This document shows, piece by piece, positions 33,845-51,872 of a stretch of DNA of 64,000 nt (position 1 is the first letter of the stretch; every line of letters starts with the position of its first letter). Where the stretch lies: contig OZ025882.1 in assembly GCA_964019415.1 (NCBI GenBank), positions 2,230,927 through 2,294,926 of the forward strand, in the 5' to 3' direction. Under the pieces are notes generated by a model. It worked only from the letters and a program-made list of their open reading frames with translations. It was not told the DNA's origin and searched no databases. The translations under genes were made by a program, and so were the position numbers. This DNA comes from Ianthella basta. Its lineage: Eukaryota > Porifera > Demospongiae > Verongiida > Ianthellidae.

Positions 33845-34391
33845 TACCATATCTGTCCCTATATAATAGAAGCCTAGGGTCAAAGCAGCGATTCTTTAAT
33901 AGAGGCTGCATGGGTCTGAATTGAAACTGGGTCTGCATGGAATCCACATATACTGGAACTCTTCAACATTTGCGGTGCAGGCTGGAGGTATGAATCGATT
34001 GCAGTGTGAACTGCAGTGACTGACAGGAGTGCCTGCAGTAGTAAGAATGCCCAAGTAAAGTCGCAATACGTACTTGTTACTCCAGTTGAAGGTATACAAA
34101 ATAGAGGGCATGGATTAGCCACAAAAAATGTTGCGAGAGAGATGAGTGTCGCAAGACCAGTCTGAATTGTGAATGTGGCAATTTCTCACAACTCACGCCT
34201 TCCTGAAAGAGCTCAACACACAGACTCAACAGGAATGTATGTGCATGTAGTCATAGAGTTTATAAAGGAAACATGGCTGGGGATCAGTTCATTGCATACT
34301 TGTTTAATAGAAGCTGAGCTCAGTAAGAGGCCGGGTCATAAACCTCTGGAAAGAAATACAGGTGCGGTCCTCTATTTGGACAAATATGGTA
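33845..34391. mobile_element. TIR element A, spacer 3
   Basis: Ends TACCATATCTGTCCC and GGACAAATATGGTA; same element as 7629-8210, slightly shorter. The flanks here also show the uninterrupted LINE target site (TTCATGAATGCA at about 33811-33822). Confidence 0.65.
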
Positions 34392-36041
34392 TACTGCCCT
34401 AGGCACTGGAGAATCTGTGAGCTTGGTACCAGTTATCTATGAATAATGTGATTTGTACAGCTGCTTCACTGTTTATTGTCTAACAGCACTTTAGTACTCT
34501 GCAGTAAGTCATGTGAGTATCACATTAGAACAACAAACTCTATGGGGACAGTTTCACATATTGCATTGTGACTAGGTGCTGACTGAATGGGGGGACGTAA
34601 TGAAAGAGCAGAAGTTTGAGTGCAATAGCTAAGAGATCACAATGATTGCATCCACTGACTCTCATTATAAACAGCCCATGCAGGCAGTGCCTATAAATCA
34701 CACCAATTTGATCTGAGGCTGTAGCGCAGTTCACAAGACCTTCAGCCAATACGATTCTAGGGCACAAGGTACGGATGTCACTTGCCAGTTATGGCCAATA
34801 TAATTTCACTTGAGTGAGTGCTAGCTAGAGAGAATAGTGCATGCTCTCCACTCACTGCACCAGTCAGTGTGGCACTGCATGTGGAGGTCAATCACCAAAT
34901 CTCTTGTTGTTCTTGGAAGCAGCGAATCCAGTTTATTTTAAACAGGTGACGTTATCAGCTAGCTAAACACGTGACATACCAAATGGCTGGAAAGTTTGGA
35001 GGGATTATATTTTGGTGGATCGATGGTTTGAGAGCAATCCACCCATAGCTGAATCATTACACTGTCATAGCCAATATCATCATGGCATAGGGCTTGCCCA
35101 ACCACCAAAGTAAAATCAGAAATTTTGAGCAATCTACCAAAATAGCATAGCTAGCTAGTTAGATAGCTAGCTATAGCTACACGCCAAAGGTTCCAGCCAT
35201 ATGGTAGCTAGCTAGCTAGCTATGTATAGCGAGCTAGCTAATATGTTCATTCAGTAGATTAAATTGTCTACCAGTAATGCACAAACTCCATGTAATAGCA
35301 TTGTATTGAGTCACATTGAACATGTTATTATATAGCTCCAGCAACAGGCGACGGGCCCGCGCAAGGTCAAGGTAGATAGCTAGCTATTCCCAGCATTTAC
35401 AGCTAGCTAGCTCTCTCTGTCTAGATCTTACTATGTAGCCTGAAGCAGACACCATGGAGACTTACGGCAGGTACTGTCTCTTGAGATATCTAGATGGCTG
35501 ATCACAAGATACGGGGCGTAGACACAGTAGAGCGCGTCTGTAGCGAAGCACGGGGCGAGAAGGAGATCACGTGCTGGCTTTTATGCCGCGCCCAATAAAA
35601 TGGCCTCTCAGAAATCTGGCTGGAGATCGAGAGAACAGTTATTCACTGCAAATGCTCGTCTGAACATATTCCAAGTGTACCATTTGCTTTGTGTAACTCA
35701 GGCGTACTGTCCATTGAAACTATGTAGCGGATAGGCGGCAAAGAGCTATCGCTTCGATGCAACTGACACCCTCTTGTGGCAGTTGTGAAGGTATTAGCTA
35801 GCTATAGCTAAAGGCCGCCACCACCTCAGCCATCACATCCTCTGCAGTGTACAGTACTGTAAATAAGACATGTACAGTATGAATGTGACTGCCCAGATAT
35901 AGAGTGTTCTGTACTCTCTTGACTCCTACGTATATGCCCCTAGGGGAAGATATGAAGTAGATTTTAGCATTGAAATTCAAAAACTGATGTAAATTTGGAC
36001 TGGCAATGGATACATGTAATGATGGTACTCTGGAGAAGTCA
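34392..36041. promoter_or_regulatory. Spacer 3, no gene; candidate promoter block
   Basis: No credible coding region. GCTAGC runs occur at 35150-35230. The CpG-rich block (about 35340-35640) has ACGGGCCCGCGCAAGG, the possible ATG exon at 35454, AGAGCGCGTCTG, CACGTG and GCGCCCAATAAAATGG. Promoter activity is inferred from conservation and position. Confidence 0.3.
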
Positions 36042-36148
36042 CTAGCCAAAGATTTGATTCTTTACCAAATGTTTCATCAGCTGACTGCTGCCTTCTTCAG
36101 TGGAGGCTGCTGCAGAAATGTTTGGTAAAGAATTAGATCTTTGGCTAG
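36042..36148. repeat. Inverted repeat, unit 4
   Basis: Arms 36042-36075 and 36115-36148, a few more mismatches than in unit 3 (AAATGTTT in the right arm). The open frame that follows in other units is broken here. Confidence 0.65.
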
Positions 36149-36566
36149 CAACTTCCGAGAGGACTACCAGTGATGCAACCTTGCCGGACGAGCTTCTACC
36201 CCTTTACATTACCTGTTGCACAAGAGATAGGCACAGTGCAGCATGAGCTGCGTGTTCTCTCAAGGACCCTCTGCACTCTCTTCCTCTTTCTGTACCTACG
36301 TATGTAGGAGACCATTTGTAGGGTGCTCTCCATCAGTGGACCAGCTAGGGTTCTGTCTGTGTGTAAGGTGAGAGTACAGTACAAGTGTGAGCAAGTACCA
36401 CCTGTGCATGTGCTGTGCGTCCCTGAGTGTGATGATGCATCATGTACAGTACGTACTAATGTACATGCAATGCATGCTAGTACATGTGTGCATAGTGTAA
36501 TGTATATGTACAATACATACTGTACTGTATGGGCACATAAATGACATTTTACAGTAGAGTATGTGG

Positions 36567-37025
36567 TTGAAAGGGAAATCACTGGGTATTACGCCTAACC
36601 TACCAACTACACCAGTATTGGTGTCTCAGTTGGCAGGGGGCATGAAGCCCTATTGGATGGCAACCAGTGATTTCAATCTATTGCCTCGCAGTGGCTAACT
36701 GCAAAAGCAATTGCCTCCCTTTCGACAACGCTTCAGTTGCGATGACTGTAGCCTCCCTTGTCTGTTTTTGTTGAAACCACAAGTGTTTAACTTGTGGTGA
36801 GTACAGAAGCAGCCACTCATCCAACCATCAACCATCAGTATGTCACACTGATGAGCCCCAATTGGGGGGAAACAGCTGTCTGTGGCTCTTCCATCATTGT
36901 TGGATGACTGGGGGAGGCGATCACTGGTTGCCATCCAACAGGACTTCGTGCCCTCCTGCCAACTGAGACACCAATACTGGTGTAGTTGGTAGGTCAGGCG
37001 TAATATCCAGTGATTACCCTTTCAA
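36567..37025. mobile_element. Foldback element with ~110-bp inverted arms, unit 4
   Basis: The left arm (36567-36676) starts TTGAAAGGGAAATCACTGG; the right arm (36919-37025) is its complement ending CCAGTGATTACCCTTTCAA. The arms bracket about 240 bases that hold a short hairpin (CCACAAGT/ACTTGTGG) and a hammerhead-like motif. A 45-50-base segment beginning TCTATTGCCTCGCAGTGG follows both arms in the same orientation. Flanking TAGAGTATGTGG and TAGAGTATGCGG may be a target duplication of about 12 bases. Unit 3 has no insertion here. Family not recognised. Confidence 0.75.
36814..36910 (+). ncRNA. Candidate type I hammerhead ribozyme, unit 4
   Basis: Core order fits a hammerhead with open stem I. 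Stem I 5' strand GTCACA (36842-36847), then CTGATGA (36848-36854), stem II CCCC/AATT/GGGG (36856-36867), GAAA (36869-36872), a short palindromic stem III ACAG/CTGT (36872-36879), cleavage-site C at 36880 after GT, and the stem I 3' strand TGTGGC (36881-36886). Outer pairing CATCCAAC/GTTGGATG extends stem I. The one departure from consensus is G at position 11.1 (36868), facing G10.1 rather than C. A stem III this short is known from animal hammerheads that act as dimers. Activity is untested. Confidence 0.55.
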
Positions 37026-37096
37026 TCTATTGCCTCGCAGTGGCTAACTGCAAAAGCAATTGGCCCCCTTTAGAGTATGCGGTGCTTATGTATAAT

Positions 37097-37929
37097 TGGG
37101 GTGAGCCTGAGTGAGCCCCACTATGGCGTGGAGTGTAGGTGGAAGTCTCTGTTTCATTATCATGTATAGATGGTACGACCGTTTTGGCCCCTGTGCCGAT
37201 TTCGTCTAGGTCATAGCCCCAAGCATAAGACGTCTATGCCCCAAGCCGAGTCTCTTCGCCGGTGTAGAAGAACATGGCTGCATGCCGTTCACTTGCCATC
37301 CGCGCACACTCCGAAACAAAGACACCTTACCAACCGTGCAGACCAAGGACGCTCTCCCCTACCTTTGTTGTTGTAGCTATGAGAAAGCAGCGAGTCCCCA
37401 TGTCGTCTAGGGTGCCGATTTTTGATGCATGGCTTTTGCGTGAACTTCATGCTCAGGCGGCTACAGTCAACGTTTCACTGGAAGGACAGAGCGCTCCAGC
37501 CATTGTTCTAGCCAGGGACTAAATCTCTTCAGTGATCAAAGTTGGCTGCAGCGAGTTCCCTTCGAGCAGGCTGCTCATCTAGTGCATTCATGCTGATGCA
37601 ATGACGTTGTCAGTATATTTGTAGGCATGGGTAAGTGGTCCATCTGCCCCACTCCATGATATCACCTTGCATGTTACCATGGTGTCTAGCACATTTTGCT
37701 GAGGAAGACCGTCAGAGGAAAACTGGTATCAATGCAGTAACTTGCTATCTTATGCTCTGCATTTGGTACTCATGTGGAGGTGTGTCCGTCGTTAGTAGGC
37801 CTATCCACATTTCTTAATCTGTTTCATTCACCTACACCCATCATGCATGTGTGCTCCATTCCTGTCATCGCCCACTCTCTAGGCCACAATCACTGCAAGA
37901 GTACATGACACTCACTCAGGCTCGCCCCA
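37097..37929. mobile_element. TIR element C, 833 bp, unit 4
   Basis: Ends TGGGGTGAGCCTGAGTGAG and CTCACTCAGGCTCGCCCCA are inverted with one or two mismatches. No transposase. Inside is a small frame (37274-37522) of no recognised family, shortened in the unit 5 copy by an early stop. About 17 extra bases separate the right end from ancestral sequence, so the true terminus or target duplication is unclear. Absent from units 2 and 3. Confidence 0.65.
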
Positions 37930-38130
37930 CAATGCTTGCATTCGCCTAGTACTTTGTCTGCAGTGTGTGTGTTATGAAGTAGCTGTAGTCAATGTGATAT
38001 GCTCCTCCATCAACGAGATCACCAAACCCTGCACTGTATGTACGTATGTGTGTAGCTTGTGCTAAGAGTGCATGCTGTAGCTGGTCCATGTTCTCGCCCC
38101 TTCCCTTTCCTATCCATTGTTGTCGCTCAG

Positions 38131-44866
<6,736 letters not shown>

Positions 44867-45230
44867 TCCGGCCATTGATGATTCCATTTTCAATAATGTT
44901 ACTGAACTCACTGCAGGATCAGACATTATGCAATTTTACTGTCCACAGATGCAAGAATTATGCATGAAACATTCTTATTAGAAGCAATTACATAAGCATA
45001 CAACACCTTGATCATTACTATAAATTACTATTAAAGTACATGTCTATATAGAGATACTGTGCATGTGTACATAATAGTAAATACAGCTAGCCCAAATGTG
45101 TATACAGCCATAGATACTGTGTAGTAGCTATGATACAGCGAAGAAGCAGTTAAATTTAATGATATACCGCCAAAATCTTAATACGTATGTTGTTCATATA
45201 AAGGACAGTAAAGTGGACTGGGTTTGGTTG
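44867..45230. promoter_or_regulatory. Convergent 3' ends, unit 4; TRIM poly(A) signal altered
   Basis: Plus-strand ATTAAA at 45030-45035 is kept. The minus-strand AATAAA seen in other units is changed to AATAAG (near 44973-44980), so TRIM copy 4 may use another signal. Confidence 0.4.
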
Positions 45231-47615
45231 TTAGTAGATCACAACTTGATAGGCTCCAGTAACTACCAGCAGGTCTCCATTTTGATCAAAGCTCACAGAA
45301 CGAGGATAGTTCACATTAAGTGTATGCACCAGTTGTCCCTCTTGGTTGAAAATGGATACACGACTGTTGCCATAACTTGCTACCACAACATTCCCCTCTG
45401 TGGTGAAGGTAAGGCCCATAGGGTTACTGAGTTGGCCTTGTCCAAACTCCCTGACATACGTGCCATCAGCAGTGAAGACTTGCACTCGTGAATTGTTGTG
45501 GTCACTGACATACAACTGTCCGTCTGGTGAGATGGCAATGCCACGGGGACAACTAAACTGTCCAGCACCACTGCCTTGTGATCCAAAGGTGCGAACCAGC
45601 TGACCATTCTGAGTGAGCACTGCTACACGATGGTTGCTGTTGTCTGCCACATAGACCTGGCCATTTGTATGGACTGCTACATCCATAGGGTATTGGATCT
45701 GACCTTGTCCAATTTGTCTGACAAAGGTGCCATCTTCTCTGAAGATGTCTACACAGTGGTTGCTGTAGTTGGCAACAAACAGCAGACCATCAGCACTGGT
45801 GGCAAGGCCTCTAGGGCTGGACAGCTGACCTGGTCCTGTCCCTTGTCCACCAAATGTCTTTACATGCTTCCTTTGAACATCAAACACATGGATTTGGTGG
45901 GCATAAAGATCACATACAAAAATAGTGCTATTTGGAGACACAGCTATGCCCCAGAGATAATTAGGCTGCTGTGGGAACTGAAGGGTCCCTTTGCTGGCCT
46001 TCAATTTCTGAATATCTCCAGTGACCTTCTTGGACGCCCACTGACCCTGCAGGAATACAGCTGATGGCTCACACTGAAACCTCACTGCAAACGGGCTGCC
46101 CTTGATGTGGTCCCCATTCACCAGTACAGTAAGCTCACACTTCCCAGTGTACACTGCATTGAAGGCCACCTGGTACTGCCCACCACCACTGTCCTCCACC
46201 TCAGCTCTAATGGCCACACCGGGAAGTGGGCGAGCTGGACAAAGGAAGGCCTGCACTCTCTCTCCACCACCACTGCAGGCCACCCTGCTACTGTCCTTGG
46301 TGGTCAGAGTGAAAGCCACTGGTTTGGGATCCAATCTCTCTTCCACTCCAGCTAAGGTGCACTCTTTAGGGCTTGCTCCTTGCTGGACATGGCCAAACTC
46401 CTTGATGGCTGAGAGGAGAGCCTGCTCATTGAGAGGGACAATACGCACCACAGGAGACACACAAGGATGGACTTGCTGCCCTCGCACCTTAATGGTGGTA
46501 GCTGATGCTTTCACCTGGACCACACTCTGACAGGAGATGACCTCGTGTTGGCTGCCTTGGGCACAGAGGTGAGACAGGGCAGTGTGAGCAGTGGAGAGTG
46601 CATCCTCTTCATCGCTGCAGGCCTTGATGCTCTTGGTTATGAGGTCCTTCTTTTGGTTGCAAGCTGCTGTGATCTCCTCACACACCTCCTCCTCACACTG
46701 TGTGATGGCAGTGCGAGCTCGTTCAAACAAGCAATGTGCATCCTCCAGTGCCTTCTCCCTTGATTGATCCAAAGTAGTGCTCTGAGCCTCAAGCCCTTCC
46801 TTTCTCCTCTGGTAGGCCTTCCTGGCAGTGCCCACCACTTGCTGGGCCACCTTCAGCGACTGCCTGTGTCTCTGGGGCACACTGGGATCCAGGTACTCAG
46901 GACGGTGAGGGCCCTTGTTCAGAGCACAGGCGTGGCACATCAGAGTGTCACACCCCTCACAGTACCACTTTAGGACCTCATCGCCATGTTGGGGGCAGCT
47001 GTGGGGGACAGCCTTCTTCATGAATACTGCTGCTGGGTTGGATGTCTGGTCAAGATCAAGGGAGGCTAGCTCTTTGACGGATTTTACAGTGTGGCTACCA
47101 GTAAAGTCACTCATAAGCTGATGCCCATCAAGGCAGGCAGAGCAGAAGAACTTCCAACAGTCCATGCAGAAGGCAACTGCTTTTGCACCACTAGTCTTGC
47201 AAGACGTGTTACCACACACCACAGGTGGGCTATCCCTTCTAACCATTTGAACGATCTTCTGACCTTCAATGTACCGACCCAGTGGTCCATTACGTACTGG
47301 AGCACACGGGGCCTCCACTACTTTACAGGCCTTCACACCTCGAGGTTGCTCTTGAGGTGCACGTGTTGCATTGTCATTGCACTTGGGACATTGCAGGCGG
47401 CCATCTTGCTGTTTGACAGCTAGCAGGCACTCCCTGCACACAGAGTGCATGCAGCAGAGGAGGTGAGGGTCACACAGCTCCTTCTTGCACTCCACACATG
47501 AGGTGTCAGGGGCAACAAGGAACACCTCTTCCTCTTCTGTTTTTGCTGCCTTCTGTTTCTCATTAGAAAATGCTTCATTCTCTTTCACTGGTTTCTCAGC
47601 TGGTCCTGTTGCCAT
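45231..47615 (-). CDS. TRIM-NHL protein, copy 4 (794 codons)
   Basis: Intact RING, two B-boxes, coiled coil, filamin-type repeat and six NHL blades; single exon. It pairs with copy 5: both have AFSNEKQ, CVECKKELC, VEAPCAP, EGQKIVQ and VEERLDPK. Blade 1 has the DLYAHQIHVF loop, shared in form only with copy 5, where copies 1-3 have CNTHQ. Blade 4 has the SCPRG loop of copy 3, so the loops look shuffled between copies. The filamin-NHL junction reads RFQCEPSA instead of RFEDEPPA. The C-terminus ends GAYQVVIY. Same start context and acceptor-like site upstream. Likely E3 ligase; ligand unknown. Confidence 0.94.
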   Translation of the reverse strand: MATGPAEKPVKENEAFSNEKQKAAKTEEEEVFLVAPDTSCVECKKELCDPHLLCCMHSVCRECLLAVKQQDGRLQCPKCNDNATRAPQEQPRGVKACKVVEAPCAPVRNGPLGRYIEGQKIVQMVRRDSPPVVCGNTSCKTSGAKAVAFCMDCWKFFCSACLDGHQLMSDFTGSHTVKSVKELASLDLDQTSNPAAVFMKKAVPHSCPQHGDEVLKWYCEGCDTLMCHACALNKGPHRPEYLDPSVPQRHRQSLKVAQQVVGTARKAYQRRKEGLEAQSTTLDQSREKALEDAHCLFERARTAITQCEEEVCEEITAACNQKKDLITKSIKACSDEEDALSTAHTALSHLCAQGSQHEVISCQSVVQVKASATTIKVRGQQVHPCVSPVVRIVPLNEQALLSAIKEFGHVQQGASPKECTLAGVEERLDPKPVAFTLTTKDSSRVACSGGGERVQAFLCPARPLPGVAIRAEVEDSGGGQYQVAFNAVYTGKCELTVLVNGDHIKGSPFAVRFQCEPSAVFLQGQWASKKVTGDIQKLKASKGTLQFPQQPNYLWGIAVSPNSTIFVCDLYAHQIHVFDVQRKHVKTFGGQGTGPGQLSSPRGLATSADGLLFVANYSNHCVDIFREDGTFVRQIGQGQIQYPMDVAVHTNGQVYVADNSNHRVAVLTQNGQLVRTFGSQGSGAGQFSCPRGIAISPDGQLYVSDHNNSRVQVFTADGTYVREFGQGQLSNPMGLTFTTEGNVVVASYGNSRVSIFNQEGQLVHTLNVNYPRSVSFDQNGDLLVVTGAYQVVIY

Positions 47616-47740
47616 GGTGATGAATACTACAGGAAGAGATCAGCTAAAATTAATACCTTAACTATCGTCATATGCCTATAATGTGCATTTTGCATTATGC
47701 ATTTGTTTCATGAATGCACACATCTATATATCCACATAAA

Positions 47741-48140
47741 TACCATATCTGTCCCTATATAATAGAAGCCTAGGGTCAAAGCAGCGATTCTTTAATAGAG
47801 GCTGCATGCATGGAATCCAAATACTGGAACTCTTCAACATTTGCGGTGCAGGCTGGAGGTATGAATCGATTGCAGTGTGAACTGCAGTGACTAACAGGCA
47901 TGCCTGCAGTAGTAAGAATGCCCAAGAGAAGTCGCAATAAGTACTTGTTCCTCCAGTTGAAGGTATACAAAATAGAGGGCATGGATTAGCCACAAAAAAT
48001 GTTGCGAGAGATGAGTGTCGCAAGACCAGCTGAATTGTGATTTTTTTGCATACTTGTAGAAGCCGAGTTCAATAAGAGGCCGGGTCATAAACCTCTGGAA
48101 AGAAATACAGGTCCGGTTCTCTATTTGGACAAATATGGTA
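47741..48140. mobile_element. TIR element A, spacer 4 (internally deleted, ~0.4 kb)
   Basis: Ends match those at 33845-34391. About 110 bases are missing between AATTGTGA and GCATACTTG, a deletion shared with spacer 5. Confidence 0.65.
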
Positions 48141-49772
48141 TACTGCCCTAGGGACAGGGGAATTCGTGAGCTTGGTACCAGTTATTTGTGAATAATGTGA
48201 TTTGTACAGCTGCTTCACTGTTTACTGTCTAACAGCACTTTAGTACTCTGCAGTAAGTCATGTGAGTATCACATTAGAACAACAAACTCTATGGGGACAG
48301 TTTCACACTGCAATGTGACTAGGTGCTGACTGAATGGGGAGAGGTAATGAATGAGCAGAAGCTTGAGTGTAATAGCTAGGAGATCACAATGATGATTGCA
48401 TCCACTGACTCTCATTTCAAACAGCCCATGCAGGCAGTGCCTATAAATCACACCAATTTGATCTGAGGTTGTAGTGCAGTTCACAAGACCTTCAGCCAAT
48501 ACGATTCAGGGCACAAGGTACGGGTGTCACTTGCCAGTTATGGCCAATATAATTTCACTTGAGTGAGTGCTAGCTATAGAGAGAATAGTGCATGCTCTCA
48601 ATTCACTGCACCAGTCAGTGTGGCACATCATATGGAGGTCAATCACCAAATCTCTTGTTGTTCTTGGAAGCAGCGAATCCAGCTTATATTAAATAGGTGG
48701 CGTTATCAACTAGCTAAACATGTGACATACCAAATGGCTGGAAAGTTTGGAGGGATTTTATTTTGGTGGATCGATGGTTTGAGAGCAATCCACCCATAGA
48801 TAAATCATTACACTGTCATAGCCAATATCATTGTGGCAGAGGGCTTTCCCAACCACCAAAGTAAAATCAGACAATTTGAGCAATCTGTGCCAAAATAGCT
48901 AGTTAGCTAGCTAGCTAGCTATACACCCCAAAATTTCCAGCCATATGGTAGCTATGTATAGCGAGCTAGCTAATACGTTCATTCAGTAGATTAAATTGTC
49001 TACCAGCAATGCACAAACTCCATGTAATAGCATTGTATTGAGTCACATTGAACATGTTATTATATAGCTCCGGCAACAGGCGACGGGCCCGCGCAAGGCC
49101 AAGGTAGCTAGGTAGCTAGTCCAGCATTTACAGCTAGCTAGCTCTCTCTGTCCAGATCTTACTATGTAGCCTGAAGCAGACACCACGGAGACTTACGGCA
49201 GGTACTGTCTCTTGAGATATCTAGATGGCTGATCACAAGATACGGGGCGTAGACACAGTAGTGCGCGTCTGTAGCGAAGCACGGGGCGCGAAGGAGATCA
49301 CGTGCTGGCTTTTATGCCGCGCCCAATAAAATGGCCTCTCAGAAATCTGACTGGAGATCGAGAGAACAGTTATTCACTGCAAATGCTCGTCTGAACATAT
49401 TCCAAGTGTACCATTTGCTTTGTGTAACTCAGGTGTACTGTCCATTGAAACTATGTAGCGGATAGGCGACAAAGAGCTACCGCTTCGATGCAACTGACAC
49501 CCTCTTGTGACAGTTGTGAAGGTATTAGCTAGCTATAGCTAAAGGCCGCCACCACCTCAGCCATCACATCATCTGCAGTGTACAGTACTGTAAACAAGAC
49601 ATGTACAGTATGAATGTGACTGCCCAGATATAGAGTGTTCTGTACTCTCTTGACTCCTATGTATATGCCCCTAGAGGAAGATATGAAGTAGATTTTAGCA
49701 CTGAAATGCAAAAACTGATGTAAATTTGGACTGGCAATGGATACATGTAATGATGGTACTCTGGAGAAGTCA
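48141..49772. promoter_or_regulatory. Spacer 4, no gene; candidate promoter block
   Basis: Aligns with the other spacers. The CpG-rich block lies at about 49070-49380. The possible first-exon ATG of other spacers is ACG here (CACCACGGAGACTTACGGCAG near 49191), which weakens the idea that it is a start codon or means this copy lost it. Confidence 0.3.
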
Positions 49773-50043
49773 CTAGCCAAAGATTTGATTCTTTACCAAA
49801 TGTTTCATCAGCTGACTGCTGCCTTCTTCAGTGGAGGCTACTGCAGAAATGTTTGGTAAAGAATTAGATCTTTGGCTAGCAACTTCCGAGAGGACTACCA
49901 GTGATGCAACCTTGCTGGACGAGCTTCTACCCCTTTACATTACATTACCAGTCACACAAGAGATAGGCACAGTGCAGCATGAGCCGTGTGTTCTCTCAAG
50001 GACCCTCTGCACTCTCTTCCTCTTTCTGTACCTACGTATGTAG
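49773..50043. repeat. Inverted repeat and conserved open frame, unit 5
   Basis: Arms 49773-49806 and 49846-49879; the 70-codon frame (49831-50043) is open. See 10434-10704. Confidence 0.6.
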
Positions 50044-50304
50044 GAGACCATTTGTAGGGTGCTCTCCATCAGTGGACCAGCTAGGGTTCTGTCTGTGTGT
50101 AAGGTGAGTGGACAGTACAAGTGTGAGCAAGTACCACCTGTGCATGTGCTGTGTGTGTCCCTGAGTGTGATGATGCATCATGTACAGTACGTACTAATGT
50201 ACATGCAATACATGCTAGTACATGTGTGCATAGTGTAATTTATATGTACAATACATACTGTACTGTATGGACACATAAATGACATTTTACAGTAGAGTAC
50301 GTGG

Positions 50305-50766
50305 TTGAAAGGGAAATCACTGGATATTACGCCTAACCTACCAACTACACCAGTATTGGTGTCTCAGTTGGCAGGGGGCATGGAGCCCTATTGGATGGCA
50401 ACCAGTGATTTCAATCTATTGCCTCGCAGTGGCTATAACTGCAAAAGCAATTGCCTCCCTTTTGACAACGCTTCAGTCGTGGTGACTGTAGCCTCCTTTG
50501 TCTGTTTTTGTTGAAACCACAAGTGTTTAACTTGTGGTGGATACAGAAGCAGCCAGTCATCCAACCATCAACCATCAGTATGTCACACTGATGAGCCCTA
50601 ATTGGGGGGAAACAGCTGTCTGTGGCTCTTCCATCATTGTTGGATGACTGGGGGAGGCGATCACTGGTTGCCATCCAATAGGGCTTCGTGCCCCCCCTGC
50701 CAACTGAGACACCAATACTGGTGTAGTTGGTAGGTTAGGCGTAATACCCAGTGATTACCCTTTCAA
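50305..50766. mobile_element. Foldback element with ~110-bp inverted arms, unit 5
   Basis: Left arm 50305-50414, right arm 50659-50766; same insertion point as in unit 4, so it was copied with the unit. Confidence 0.75.
50554..50650 (+). ncRNA. Candidate type I hammerhead ribozyme, unit 5
   Basis: Same core as in unit 4 (CTGATGA at 50588-50594, cleavage-site C at 50620, stem I 50582-50587 with 50621-50626). Stem II is CCCT/GGGG, keeping pairing through a U-G wobble. The outer helix CAGTCATCCAAC/GTTGGATGACTG (50554-50565 with 50639-50650) is perfect over 12 bases, one pair better than in unit 4. Confidence 0.55.
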
Positions 50767-50837
50767 TATATTGCTTCACAGTGGCTAACTGCAAAAGCAA
50801 TTGGCCCCCTTTAGAGTATGCAGTGCTTATGTATAAT

Positions 50838-51671
50838 TAGGGCGAGCCTGAGTGAGCCCCACTCTGGCGTGGAGTGTAGGCGGAAGTCTCTGTTTCAGTA
50901 TCATGTATAGATGGTACAACTGTTTTAGCCCCCAGGGTCGATTTTGTCTAGATCATAGCCCCAAGCGTAAGAAATCTATGCCCCAAGCCAAGTCTCTTCG
51001 CCGGTGTAGAAGAACATGGCTGCATGCCGTTCACTTGCCATCCGCGCACACTCCGAAACAAAGATGCCTTACCAACCGTGCAGACCAAGGACGCTCTCCC
51101 CTACCTTTGTTGTTGTAGCTATGAGAAAGCAGCGAGTCCCCATGTCGTCTAGGGTGCCGATTTTTGATGCATGGCTTTTGCGTGAACTTCATGCTCAGGC
51201 GGCTACAGTCAACGTTTCACTGGAAGGATAGCGCGCTCCAGCCATTGTTCTAGCCAGGGACTAGATCTCTTCAGTGATCAAAGTTGGCTGCAGCGAGTTC
51301 CCTTCCAGCAGGCTGCTCATCTAGTGCATTCATGCTGATGCAATGACGTTGTCAGTATATTTGTGGGCATGGGTAAGTGGTCCGTCTGCCCCACTCCATG
51401 ATATCACCTTGCATGTTACCATGGTGTCTAGCACATTTTGCTGAGGAAGACAGTCAGAGGAAAACTGGTATCAATGCAGTAACTTGCTGTCTTATGCTCT
51501 GCATTTGGTACTCATGTGGAGGTGTGTCCGTTGTCAGTAGGTCTATCCACATTTCTTAACCTGTTTCATTTACCTACACCCATCATACATGTGTGCTCCA
51601 TTCCTGTCATCGCCCACTCTCTAGGCCACAATCACTGCAAGAGTATGTGACGCTCGCTCAGGCTCGCCCCA
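50838..51671. mobile_element. TIR element C, 834 bp, unit 5
   Basis: Counterpart of 37097-37929, with left end TAGGGCGAGCCTGAGTGAG. Same position as in unit 4. Confidence 0.65.
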
Positions 51672-51872
51672 CAATGCTTTCATTCGCCTAATACTTTGTC
51701 TGTGGTGTGTGTGTTATGAAGCAGCTGTAGTCAATGTGGTGTGCTCCTCCATCAACGAGATCACCAAACCCTGCACTGTATGTACGTATGTGTGTAGCTT
51801 GTGCTAAGAGTGCATGCTGTAGCTGGTCCATGGTCTCGCCCCTTCCCTTTCCTATCCATTGTTGTCGCTCAG

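Noticed and set aside
37274-37522. Small frame inside TIR element C as a gene
   Set aside because: No family resemblance, and the unit 5 copy stops early, so it is not under clear constraint.
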